A stretch of 64,000 nucleotides of DNA, taken from assembly GCA_958496175.1 (NCBI GenBank), contig OY292276.1, positions 11,488,001-11,552,000 on the forward strand, in the 5' to 3' direction. Positions 32,901 to 42,600 of the stretch are shown here, in pieces. Within the stretch, counting starts at the first letter, position 1. Every line of letters begins with the position of its first letter. Below the pieces are notes generated by a model. The model was not told where the DNA came from. It did not search any database and worked only from the letters and a program-made list of their open reading frames with translations. The DNA is from Sisyra terminalis (Eukaryota; Arthropoda; Insecta; Neuroptera; Sisyridae). The translations under genes were made by a program, and so were the position numbers.

Positions 32901-35900
32901 TGTCCAATAAATCAATTACCACACTGATGAAATATCTCGAGTCTTTTGTCTCGAATACGCAGAAATTCAATTGCCACATAATGTGTAGTAGGTACGTGGA
33001 CAAAAAAAAAATTAAAATTATCGTGTAGCCATTGATAAACAATTCGTATCATTGTTTTTGCTTGGAATTTACGAAATAAGATAACATTTGGCATTTTTTG
33101 ATTAGTGAAAGAATAGCTATTCTAGAAAAAAAAAACAACGTATTATGTTTGATTTTTGAATGTATACATTTTCGGCTGTTTAACTGACAAAATTTTGGTT
33201 TTTATCAGATAATTTATGGATTTTTTAACGGCGATAGGGAAGCACAAGTTTCAAACAATGAAATACAATCCAAAAGGTTAAAATTCGTTCAGTCATAGCA
33301 TATATGGCTTTAAGGGGGTATTCTACTCTAGAAATTTGAAAAAATCAAAAAATTTTTTTTTCATAATCCGATAGTTTAGATATTCAAAAATATCCTCCTA
33401 AGAGGATTTTTCAAAATTCAAATTATTTCCGAAGTTATAGCGGTTTTGTATGAAGCTGGAATGGCTGATTAAGTGAATGTAAGTAATACATACTATTCTA
33501 TCAATTACGCTGCCTGAAATTTAACGTAAAACTTTAACGCCGTTTTTCTCGAAACTGTCTTTTTCAAAACGATACCCACGATTTCTCAGGTTCTACTGAA
33601 CCGATTTACCTGAAATTTTTAGAGAGTCTTCTTTATAAACTTGTCAATGTCTGGAACTATCCCCATCCCCAAATTTTGATTTTTACTATTTTTAAAAAAT
33701 TCGAAACAGTCGAAAAAAGTGGTACAAAAATTGTTTTTTTTTTTTCAGGCAGTTGCCATTTCGTGAAAATTTTTTTTTCATACTTTTCCGTAGTTCCAGA
33801 CATTGCGACATTATTCTAGATTAATAATCCTTTTTTTTTTTGGGGTCAGATTACTAGGAGGGTTGAAATCGGGGGTATGGTCACGTGCCAATTTTTTGAG
33901 ACCCCCCACTTCATCAGCTGCTAATTTTTTATTTTTTTTTATTTTTTCTGTATTCTTGAAATGTTAATAAATAACTGATAAAAAATGGATACTAAAAATA
34001 TTAATTGGCTATTTTTTATGACACTTCAAATTTGGGTAAATATTTATATATATAAATGCACAAAATGAACAAAACCATCGTCGAACCCGTAAGACTGACT
34101 CACCGAACTACTGGGTAAGATAATATAAGAAAAAAGTATTCCAATCCAGCAATGCATAATGAGAAATGTGTCAAGATATGACATTGCTACAAGTGTATCT
34201 AGAATATTAACTCACCGAAACTATGTATTTTTATGAATTTTAGATTAACGATTAAAATTAGTACTCTAGACGCACTGGTGGCGGCGCCACGTTTTGACAC
34301 ATTTTGTCATGTGCATTTTTTGCCATAATGCATTGCAGGATTGGAATACCTTCCTTTATATTACCTTACCTCTGGGGTTCGATTGAACTCAGGTTCAGAA
34401 CCACTACCCTATACCCATCTATGATTTTTCCACAAGCTAATGCTAAATTTTTATTCTAAAATAATTTAAGTACCTACATAGTGATTTTTTCTACGTACAC
34501 TAAGCATAATTGTTCTATTCTTTGAAAATACCCAAGAAAGTTAGCAAAATTAACCAAAATACAAATATTTCTGGAGTAAAAGGAATAACAATCGAAATTG
34601 AATAGTTTTGATGTCTTTATTTAGAGAAAATTTCTGTTATAACATAAAACTCCAGTGTATCACTGATTATTAAGTTATTTAGGAGAGGGGTACGTATGAT
34701 TATCGTTATATTATTGATAAAAGTAATCGCACTACTTATATTAAAAGAATATAAAATATTATTCCTTCAGATCTTGATCACCTCCATACAGCATCTCTTA
34801 GAACATTGTTTCCTAACCTGTGGTCCGCGAACCTATGTTTGGGGGTCCGCGGTCCCATTTGAAAAATTTTGTTTTTTAATTTAATGAAGGAATACTGAAA
34901 TATAATATTGTCCAACAATTGCACCTTTTTTTCACTCAGAAGTCGTTGGCATTATGCTGGATTTCTTTGGGGGCCCGCGGCTGAAAAAGGTTAGGAACCG
35001 CTGTCTTAGAATAAGGGGAGGTTATTTCTAAATTGTTAAAAATTGACCTACAGATTTTCAAAGTGGGGAACACATCCCTTAAAGGAATAAATAAAATTCT
35101 TGTTTTTTTCCATTGCCATTTTAAATTATTACAGGAAGCAGTTATTAGATAAATTTGCTAAATAAAGGAGGTGGGGTGGGGTGTAGATTATTAAATCTAA
35201 AAATTGTATAAAATTTTAAATTTGTTAGTGGTTTTTATACAGTAAAACGAGTATATTCACGGTCGTATGGTAATAAAAAGAAATAATATGTATTGGGAAG
35301 TGAGGAAGTAAAGAAACGATGTTTGTTGATATTGTTATCTTTGTCCAGCATAATTATATCCGCTGAGGCTCTATTTTAAGCATTAAGAAACAATTACAGG
35401 GAAAATACACAATGCAGATGGTTCGCAACACTTATAAACTTGTTTTAATTATATTTAAACGGGAAACAAAAATATCCGCCCGTATACCACTTATTTATCC
35501 TTAGTTTATATATTCTCTGCAAATTTTTCCTCTCCTCCTCCACCCTTCCGTTTTCCTTATTCAGAACAGAAATTTAAAATTGTTTTAATTGAGATTTAAG
35601 GTTTTCGGTTCGGTTATAAAAATGTTATGGTTCGAAATTTTTTCTAGAAGTCACAGTCGAGCTGGCACAAGGTGAGACAAGGGCCGGAAAAGATTTCGGT
35701 CGAGGGTTGAACGGGTTTGAAATATAATGAAGCATTTTGAGTTAAGAATTTACCATACCATATGTGTATGGAAGATATAAAAGGGGGAAAAAGGTGCTCT
35801 AAAAATATAAATAGTGAAGATAAACCAATGAAAGTTTTGAAATTGTGTTACATAGTTTTTATACCTTGCATAGTGGGACATATTTAACACTTTGGGGGTC

Positions 35901-38900
35901 ACTGATTTCATCCCGAAAGTTTTCAGTTGAGAATGCCTGGTAGAAATATTGCAGAAGTATAAATAAGAGTTTCAGTTTAATTAGAAAATTGTAATTTAAA
36001 CCATTGATATAGAATTTATTTGGTTTCAAAAACCTTTTTTTTTATACTGCATCGCTATAAAAGTATTTGGTACTTAAAAAAGAAATGGGGAAACGTGAAA
36101 ATTCTAGTCATAGAATTAAGATAAGGAAAGTTCTTAAAAATGAAGTTTAATCTGATAATAAAATTAGACTCGGCGCAAAATTTATTCAAAAATAACAAAT
36201 TTTTATGTTGGCAACAATCAAAACCAAGTTTTCTCCATAAGTACTACTAGCAAAACCATAGATCAGTTTTAAAGTGATCTTGGGGTGTAAAGAAACCCTT
36301 GCAAGTTTGGCTACCAAAAACAAGAACAATTTGGGATGAGTGCCAGGTCATAAAGAAATCAAAGTTAATAAAAAGGCTGACGTCCTTGTTTGGCAAGGAC
36401 CCCAAACATTGGTCACAGGTCCAAATCCTGTACTTGGCGTTACAAGATCGGTAGAGAAAAATACCATCAAAGAAAGGGTTATTCCACCGGATATATACCA
36501 CCGGATGACAATACAGTAAAAAGATGATACGAAAATCATCCTGGAAACTAGTAAAATACTTGGTCTTACAAGAAAGTGGTACAGTGATAATGGACTAAAA
36601 AACCAGCCACTATGGAAAGAGGATGCACTTGCATACTTGTGAATGATCTAAAATTCTAAAATCTAAGATTCTGTTGATTAGCTTTTCACGTTCTATGGGA
36701 ATGCGGTACTTTGAATGAATGGAAATATGAGGAACTAGAAATATCAATCCCTGGAACTATAATAGCAGTAATAGAGTTATAACAGTCGAAAAGCATCTAA
36801 TGCGACAATTGCTGAAATTCGTCCAGCTGCTTGGTTTTCACTACGTTTAATAGGGACCCAGAAAGCACAATAAGTCCCTAAAGTTACAGAGTTGAGGCTC
36901 CACTAACCTCATTCCAGAAAACCCAATTTAATGAAAGAAACGCCTTTCTCTTTCTATCAAAACCAATGGAGATAAAAAAGCTTTCTAAAGTATTAAAAAA
37001 TTCTAAAAAAAATTCATTAACATTCCTCTTTCTTTTGTTTGATAAAGGCAGTTCTTGTGTAATAGAATGCGGTTGTCAAGACGTTTTTAATCGTCTGGAA
37101 TATAACCTTAAGATTCACAAGGAGTCAGGTGTGGATACAGTGGGAGACAACGGGGGGAGGCAATTCTTTTGGAAAATTTGCAATCAAAAATTTATTTTAC
37201 CTATTTGTAGCCTACAAATATCATAATATTTCTTAAGCAATTCTATGAGTACAAAATTTTTTTCTAAACATACGCAAAATTATTCCCTCCCTCTTCATCT
37301 AACTATTAGGTCTGTTACTATTTACAAAAGGAGATTTACTTTCGTAGAATTTCCCAACATGAACGAATTTTCTTTAACAGTTATTCGAATTTCTTAACTA
37401 TTAGAACTACTAGCAGGCAAAGGCGGATTTAAGGGGGGGGGGATGGAGGCACGTTCCTCTCCCCCCCGGTATTTTTGTGTACTGTGGAGATTCCATCACA
37501 GTACATACTTAGAAGCAAATCAAATTATGAGTACAAATTTTTTTGGAACCAATGTTTTTTCTAAACGTACGCAAAATTGACCTCCCTTTTCCCTTAACTA
37601 GTAAGTCTGTTACTATTTATAGAAGGAGATTTAATTTCGTAGAATTTCCCAACATGATTGAATTTTCTTTAACAGTTATTCAAATTTCCTAAATATTTGA
37701 ACTATTAGCAGGCAAAGGCGGATTTAAGGGGGGGGGGGGGATGGAGGCGCGTGCCCCCCCCCCCTCGGTATTTTTGTGTACTGTGATTCCATCACAGTAC
37801 ATATTTACAAGCAAATCAAATTATTAGTTGTTAAGATATATGAATAAAATAATAGGAAAAACATTAGTGAAACTGTTTTCTATTTCTGGCTGGAATTGCG
37901 AATTTTGTTCATTACATCACTTTCATGCACTTGCAAATGAAAGATGATATTGTGCCCCCCCCCAGAAAAAATTCAGAATCCGCCCTTACTAGCAGGTATA
38001 TAATTTTTGGAGAAAAATTAGATAGTGCGATAGCACCGGATTTTTTTATATTTCAATTCAGATTGGTAAACTGAAACTTTTCTGTGTATACAATATATAG
38101 AATACATTAAATTTGAACAGAAATTCAAACAAAAATATTTGTGACGTATTGCCCAGATACGTACTTCGATTGCCAAGCAATCTTCCTCAATGATCATCAA
38201 GTAGTTTGGATCACTCCGTAACTGCTTTGTGATGAAACTTTTCTATTTATATAACTTGAAAACAAATCAATTTATATTGAATTAATTTTTCCAGTAACGT
38301 CTTCGTCTATTTCCCCCTCACCATGCAGATATTATTTCGTTGTGTAATAAACCCATATTCCATCTTTGTGTTATACATTTAAAACAAAATCGTGAACAAT
38401 TTTTATGTAACTAAAAAATTTATGAGTTGAACAAGTTAAAATGGATTTGTATCGGTCAAAATATTTGCCATTTAGGAATTTCGAGCTCCAAAATATTAAC
38501 GAGATTCAACTGAAACTTTCGATTTTTTTGTATTTGGTCTACTATATGTCTATAATAGGATAGATTGCGAAAATTGTCGTTCAAATTCGCCATTGAGTAA
38601 ATTAAGCATTGTGTTTTATTTGGTGGAAAGTGCATGGTTATGCAAATTGTTTTTTCGCTGGATTTTTGATATCTTCGAGTAGGTATTCTTTTGATTTATA
38701 AGTGGCCAGAATAAGTCGAATGGGAGAGGAGTTGGAATCGTGCAGTCACGCTTAATTGAAAGTGTGTTAACGATTCATATTCGAAACATTCCCATGAATT
38801 TATTCCCACGATTCGAGCATTCAGAGGTTTTGATACTCAATAATGTTGTTTTTACAGTAAAATTCAACAAAAAAAAAATGAACTGTACATTGTTCGGCGT

Positions 38901-39119
38901 TGAAAAAAAATATTGTGTCTTAATTATTACAATAGTGCGTGAATTAACTATGCTGTTTTTTCTACAATTAAATAAGTGATTAAGTGTGTAAGATTAATGG
39001 TACCAACCTAAGCCCATTCGCCGCTTGATTTTCTTAAGAACTTTCATTTTCCCACGCAGCGGTGCGAACAGATTCGTGTCCGTTTTGCAGTGGCAATTTG
39101 TATTCCCAGAAATCCCCAT
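20993..39119 (-). CDS. neur: Neuralized E3 ubiquitin ligase (3 coding exons, 651 aa)
   Basis: Minus-strand exons: 39119-39008, 22898-21307, 21244-20993 (1956 nt with stop; introns 16.1 kb and 62 nt). The start ATG is directly preceded by an in-frame TAA. Exon 1 encodes MGISGNTNCHC... and the polybasic KVLKKIKRRMGL, which matches the conserved N-terminal basic motif of Neur and supports the long splice. NHR1 spans about residues 52-205 (VFHQVHGDNIRISRDGT, FGFTANDP, YACPDLTN). NHR2 spans about 255-405 (VPFHRTRGINVRFS, ALALGLTSCDP, RPEYWVVSKD). A Ser/Asn-rich linker follows, then the C-terminal C3HC4 RING from about residue 598 (CTICYENSIDSVLYICGH, MCMCYDCAIQQWRG, CPLCRA). The NHR domains bind Delta/Serrate tails and Bearded proteins; the RING drives ligand ubiquitination and endocytosis in Notch signalling at the plasma membrane. 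All zinc ligands are present, so the gene looks functional. Confidence 0.96.
23996..24190. mobile_element. Short hAT-type MITE
   Basis: The ends gttcttaacctgggttc and caaggttaagaacc form an inverted repeat around about 195 bp. The motif resembles the widespread TGGTTCTTAACC hAT ends. A piece of similar sequence in inverse orientation sits at about 34372-34410. Confidence 0.6.
25026..25255. mobile_element. Palindromic MITE, copy 1 (gcaatgcatta family)
   Basis: The arms ggtaatataaaagaag... and ...tatattatctta enclose caatgcattatgggaaatg and a very strong GC core: aatgtggcgccgccacaag repeats in inverse orientation as cttgtggcggcgccacattt. A second copy is at 34112-34369. Confidence 0.8.
25687..25935. 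mobile_element. MITE with ~33-bp inverted ends, copy 1
   Basis: It starts gtttattttgaaagtgagtt and ends with its near-complement (ccactttcaaaataaac). The interior ctaaggaggagggaataatt-type sequence is shared with copy 2 at 30424-30657. The arms include aagtccatttcaa / ttgaaatggactt. Confidence 0.8.
26890..27266 (+). mobile_element. 5' part of the agctgatccccgcg repeat, second copy
   Basis: It matches 1578-1945 with about 85-90% identity by eye, including the start agctgatccccgcgacttcg and the ggtagctttacctaccgtga region. It ends abruptly at about 27266. Confidence 0.65.
28395..28566 (+). mobile_element. Non-LTR-type 3' tail, copy 1
   Basis: It contains gtcccgtcaaaatcggt, ccagccatttcagagatta, repeated cagacagacagacaaacaaa and the terminal attacaagtatagat. 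Such tails are typical of insect RTE/SINE-like repeats. It is duplicated almost exactly at 28793-28964. Confidence 0.65.
28793..28964 (+). mobile_element. Non-LTR-type 3' tail, copy 2
   Basis: This is a near-identical copy of 28395-28566, from cctgctaataaaagtcccg through to acaagtatagat. The 398-bp spacing suggests a local duplication or tandem 3'-end arrangement. Confidence 0.65.
30424..30657. mobile_element. MITE with ~33-bp inverted ends, copy 2
   Basis: It shares its termini and interior with 25687-25935, with small deletions. It lies within neur intron 1. Confidence 0.8.
31306..32272. repeat. Outer palindrome interrupted by a family T dimer
   Basis: The left arm has gaagagtccatgacatatat and aaaaccatctgaaatttctt. 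The right arm has their complements (aagaaatttcagatggtttt, atattgtcatgggctcttc). The family T palindrome (31430-31828) sits between them, and the right arm carries an extra ~300-bp insertion. There is no ORF. Confidence 0.75.
31642..31682 (+). ncRNA. Hammerhead ribozyme, family T (neur intron 1, antisense to neur)
   Basis: TCA (31642-31644, helix I); CTGAGGA (31645-31651); extra A; GATTGC, loop TTG, GCAATC; GAAA (31668-31671); TACGTAT (31672-31678); C17 (31679); TGA (31680-31682), pairing with TCA. Compared with 8391-8431, the third helix I pair is A-U instead of G-C, a compensatory double change. The left arm of this dimer has an internal deletion in its ribozyme. Confidence 0.8.
34112..34369. 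mobile_element. Palindromic MITE, copy 2 (gcaatgcatta family)
   Basis: It shares gtaagataatata, attccaatccagcaatgca, gtggcggcgccacgttttga and the closing tattaccttacc with copy 1 at 25026-25255. The left arm is more decayed than the right. Confidence 0.75.
34808..35003. mobile_element. Short hAT-type MITE (gtccgcg family)
   Basis: It starts tttcctaacctgtggtccgc and ends cggctgaaaaaggttaggaacc, inverted around about 195 bp. The interior includes gggggtccgcgg and gggggcccgcgg. It has no coding content. Confidence 0.65.
37245..37810. repeat. Tandem duplication, 2 x ~282 bp with G- and C-runs
   Basis: The unit starting atgagtacaaa at 37245 recurs at 37527. Both copies contain gtctgttactattta, gtagaatttcccaacatga, ggcaaaggcggatttaag and long poly-G / poly-C runs of different length, followed by gtatttttgtgtactgt. 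Confidence 0.8.
37714..37988. mobile_element. hAT-like MITE (aaaggcggattt ends)
   Basis: The left aaaggcggatttaagg and the right cagaatccgcccttac are imperfect inverted termini of about 12 bp. A solo left end lies at 37423 in the preceding tandem unit, so the element and the duplication share history. Confidence 0.55.
38080..38235 (-). repeat. Family T fragment with dead hammerhead
   Basis: The minus strand reads TTGAGGA, A, GATTGC, TTG, GCAATC, GAAG, then TACGTATC. C3 and the last A of GAAA are mutated, so cleavage is unlikely. The rest matches the first ~150 bp of the family T unit. Confidence 0.7.
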
Positions 39120-39511
39120 TTAAACGAATTGCTTTTAACTAATAATCCAACAAATCACAACAGTTCAAAGCGGTGAAATTATTTCGTGTGAAATTCACTT
39201 AACACACATAACTATTGAAATCGTTTTGGGACTAGAAATTTGCAGCGTAAGCGATCGTTTTTCTGTCGAGCAAGTCGAAACGTGGCCTTCCACTACCAAC
39301 GGCTGAGGTAAACTGAATCTACTCTGACAGTTTACTCACCGCAACACTGCCAAGCTGAATTCTAGTTGCCCCCCTTTCCCAAACATTTACAATCATGCCG
39401 ACTCTTTCTAGACGACAATTTCCTCGCACACCACCTCTTCGTCACTCGCACCAGAGAGTATCAGTCGGCATCGGTGTGTGCTATTTAGTAATCAGTCGGG
39501 GGGTTGCAAAC

Positions 39512-39518
39512 CAGCTGC
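39512..39518 (-). promoter_or_regulatory. E-box GCAGCTG next to the neur promoter
   Basis: The minus strand reads GCAGCTG, matching the proneural bHLH consensus RCAGSTG. Drosophila neur is a known proneural target. One site is weak evidence; its position relative to the true start site is unknown. Confidence 0.35.
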
Positions 39519-39561
39519 GCCACGAGCCGACGACCAATCAAATCCGCCCAAACTGCCTTCT

Positions 39562-39569
39562 GTTATATA
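39562..39569 (-). promoter_or_regulatory. Candidate neur TATA box
   Basis: The minus strand has TATATAAC about 445 nt upstream of the neur start codon, within the only GC-rich, repeat-free segment (39000-39700) near exon 1. A start site about 30 nt downstream would give a 5' UTR of about 415 nt. Confidence 0.4.
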
Positions 39570-39617
39570 CCCAAAATTCACATCTGCCGCTCCACAACCC
39601 TCCGCATATAATGCAAG

Positions 39618-42600
39618 ATGTGCGACTATGCAATTTATAACAAAGCCAAAGGTAAATAATACCTGGCCGGATTGGATTGGATCGGATGCAGTTTTTACTC
39701 CAGATCAAAATTCGGAAGAGTGAAAAAATCAGACGTGCAACTACTCAGCTTTTTAACACCCGAAAAGAAATTGAGGGTTTCTTTTTCCACCCAAAAATTA
39801 TCGTTTTGAGGATAAAACACTTCCTGTTGCGCACCCCTTTTGAATTTCTGGATAATTTATGAAAACATATTGTAAACGAGATACAAATTAAAATACATTT
39901 TACACGAGAAACATAAAATTATAATTTGGGGAGTTTAAAAAAAAATCCCTTACTTTTAGGTAGATATACTTAAATATTTTGTTAGTTACTATAGAATTTA
40001 AACAATGGATTGATAAATTGAAATGTCTTGAACTGTCTTGAACTATCTTTTGACATATTAGGTGTACCGGAAAGTAATTTCGTTTTTAAACCCTATAGTC
40101 ATTTAATTGCCATTTATCTGCTTATAAATTATTTCAAAGTGGTACTAAAACACTTTATGATTAGACTGACTTATTAACTAAAATATTTTTTATTCCTAAA
40201 CCTATATTGAAACGATAAAACCAAAAACCCAAAACAATACAAATTTGATATTTTAAACAGGCCATTTACGCTCTAACTTGCAGTCCAACTAGTCGGATTA
40301 CTAGTTGGATCACCTATATGATTCGTTAGACATCCAACTTCCAACAACATCATTCACGATCCGACTTTTGATCCAACTTCGAAAGTCGGACCACAAGTCG
40401 GAGCGTGAATGGTTTGCTTTATGCTCTTCGATTTTCACATGGTTTCAACGCAAAGTTACCACTAAAAACGTTTTCAATGTTTAGCTAAGTGCCTCTAACT
40501 TGTAGTCCAACTAGTCGGATTACTAGTTGGATCGCCTAAATGATCCGCTAGACATCCAACTTCCGACAACACTATTCACGATCCGACTTTCGATCCAACT
40601 TCAAAAGTCGGACCACAAGTCGGAGCGTGAATGGTTTGCTTTATGCTCTTCGACTTTCACATGGTATCAACGCAAAGTTACCACTAAAAACGTTTTCAAT
40701 GTTTACCCAAGTGCATTAGGTGTTCACCAATGGCAAATGAGTTTTTTTTAAGATTAAAGTCGATAACTTTCATTTCTTCAACTAGTACCAAGGAAAAATG
40801 GAAAAATTTAACTAATAAGAAGTTAAGAGAGGAAATGGTGCCAAATGTATGCCAAAAAGTCGAAGATCTGTCAAATAATCCTAAGCAATTTTGGTCAACC
40901 AAACCAAGTACTCTGAAAGTGTCCAAGTACTTTTAGCAGAGAAAATTCTTTGCAGCAAAAACCCTAGAAGAATCTATTAAATCTTTCACAAGGTATCAAC
41001 GCAAAGTTACCACTAAAAACATTTTCAAGGTTCATCTAAGTGAATTAGATGTTCAGTAATGCCAAATGAGTTTTTTTTTAAGACTAAAATCGATAATTTT
41101 CATTTCTTCAACTAGCACCAAGGAAAAATGGAAAAATTTAACTAATAAGAAGTTAAGGGAGGAAATGGTGCCAAATGTATGCCAAAAAGTCGATGATCTG
41201 TCAGATAATCCTAATCAATTTTGATCAACCAAACCAAATACCCTGAAAGTGTCTAAGAACTTTTAGCAGAGAAAATTCTATGCAGCAAAAGCCCTAGAAA
41301 AATCTATTAAATTAGGGGGGGGATGATGTTGTTGTATTCACTGTAGTTATCAAAAGTTATTCCATCGGATCTCTATGTATTTCAATCGTTACAACTTAAG
41401 TGATGTTCAAAATGTAATTTTTTGATGATTTTCTTAGTAATCAATTGATTTTTACTAATTTGGCATTAAAAATTTGCACAGTAGTTATCAATACATTGGT
41501 ACTATTAAGGCTGATTATATCGTTGATTTAAAATCAAAAGTTGTAACAAAATTGTGTGTTTTATTTGTATATCACAAAAACGAAATTACTTTTCGGTACG
41601 CATTGCATTGAACTTTTAATTATTTTCGTTAATTAGTTATTAATAAATTAATTTGCTGACGATAAATAAGTATGAAATTCTAGTCTGCTTTTAGTTTTCT
41701 AGAACTTATAGTTTTAGTAACCTATTTAGTGTAGAATATATATATGGCACATGGTTTATAAATTGAGTAAATGGCATTGTGATTTGAAAATTCTTGCAAT
41801 TTGGAAAATGGAGAATAATATTTTTAACTTTTCCTAGCAATTAAATAAAATTTGTGTTATTTATATTCAACAGTTTTGGTTTTATATCCAAAAGATTACC
41901 ACATGCAATAAAGCTAAAAGGTTTTAAGTTTTACTATAGAAGAATATGGGGAAAATACAAAGTTACTACAATGAATTTTGAATATATATTTTAAGCATAT
42001 AAAGTGATATAGCTTTTGCCTTAGGTGAACGCAACTGTGTATGATTTTCCTTAAAATTAATGACACAGAAAAGTAATATAAAAGGCTCTTGACTTCATTT
42101 GACTTCATAAGAAAAGTGATAATCAATTTCTCCCCAACTTTAAGCCGTATAAAATTGCGATTTTCATTTATTCATTAAGAAATAAAATTTAAATTAAGGA
42201 ACTTATCTATAGTAAATCAGTACTGTACGAAACTGTACCGAACAGTACTAAAAATAGTACTTTTATTTGACGTCAGTGGGCAGCAGTAGAGAAATACACA
42301 TTCCAAGCTATGCCCATGCAAGGTTTGTAAATTACACAGGTTGCTCCATTAGAAAAAAAAAAAATGACGTCATACGAAGAATTTTGAAACTGAATCAGTC
42401 TGAAGATATGTACGAATTTCTTCTGGATACGCCACGTATCCATCACGCAGCCACCATGAGGCCACCTGTGTATTTTATAAACCTTGGGAAGATATAGGTT
42501 CTCCAAAATTTGATGAGCTATTAAGAAAGCATTGATTATGGGTACTCTATATTACAATTTTAAGGTCCTTGGTCCTTGGACTCGACATTAACGTCTTAGG

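Larger units (their letters stand above)
22899..39007 (-). other. neur intron 1 (16.1 kb): MITE-rich with a few unique islands
   Basis: The donor GTTGGT (39007) and the acceptor ttctatttccag (22899) bracket a non-coding interval. I found no nested gene. Identified repeats are listed separately. Unique, GC-richer islands stand out at 26360-26600, 29330-29640 and 32340-32760; these are candidate regulatory DNA only. The segment 36260-37200 is also GC-richer and looks like decayed transposon coding sequence, but no domain is recognisable. Confidence 0.7.

Noticed and set aside
36247..37226. GC-richer segment with several short ORFs, possibly RNase H-like (ELEISIPGT)
   Set aside because: Stops interrupt every frame and no conserved catalytic motif is visible; it is probably a decayed transposon but not assignable.
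39395..39723. 81-codon ORFs near the neur promoter
   Set aside because: They overlap the neur 5' UTR in antisense and have low-complexity, promoter-like composition. Only the short ATG exon at 39618 has a matching downstream exon.
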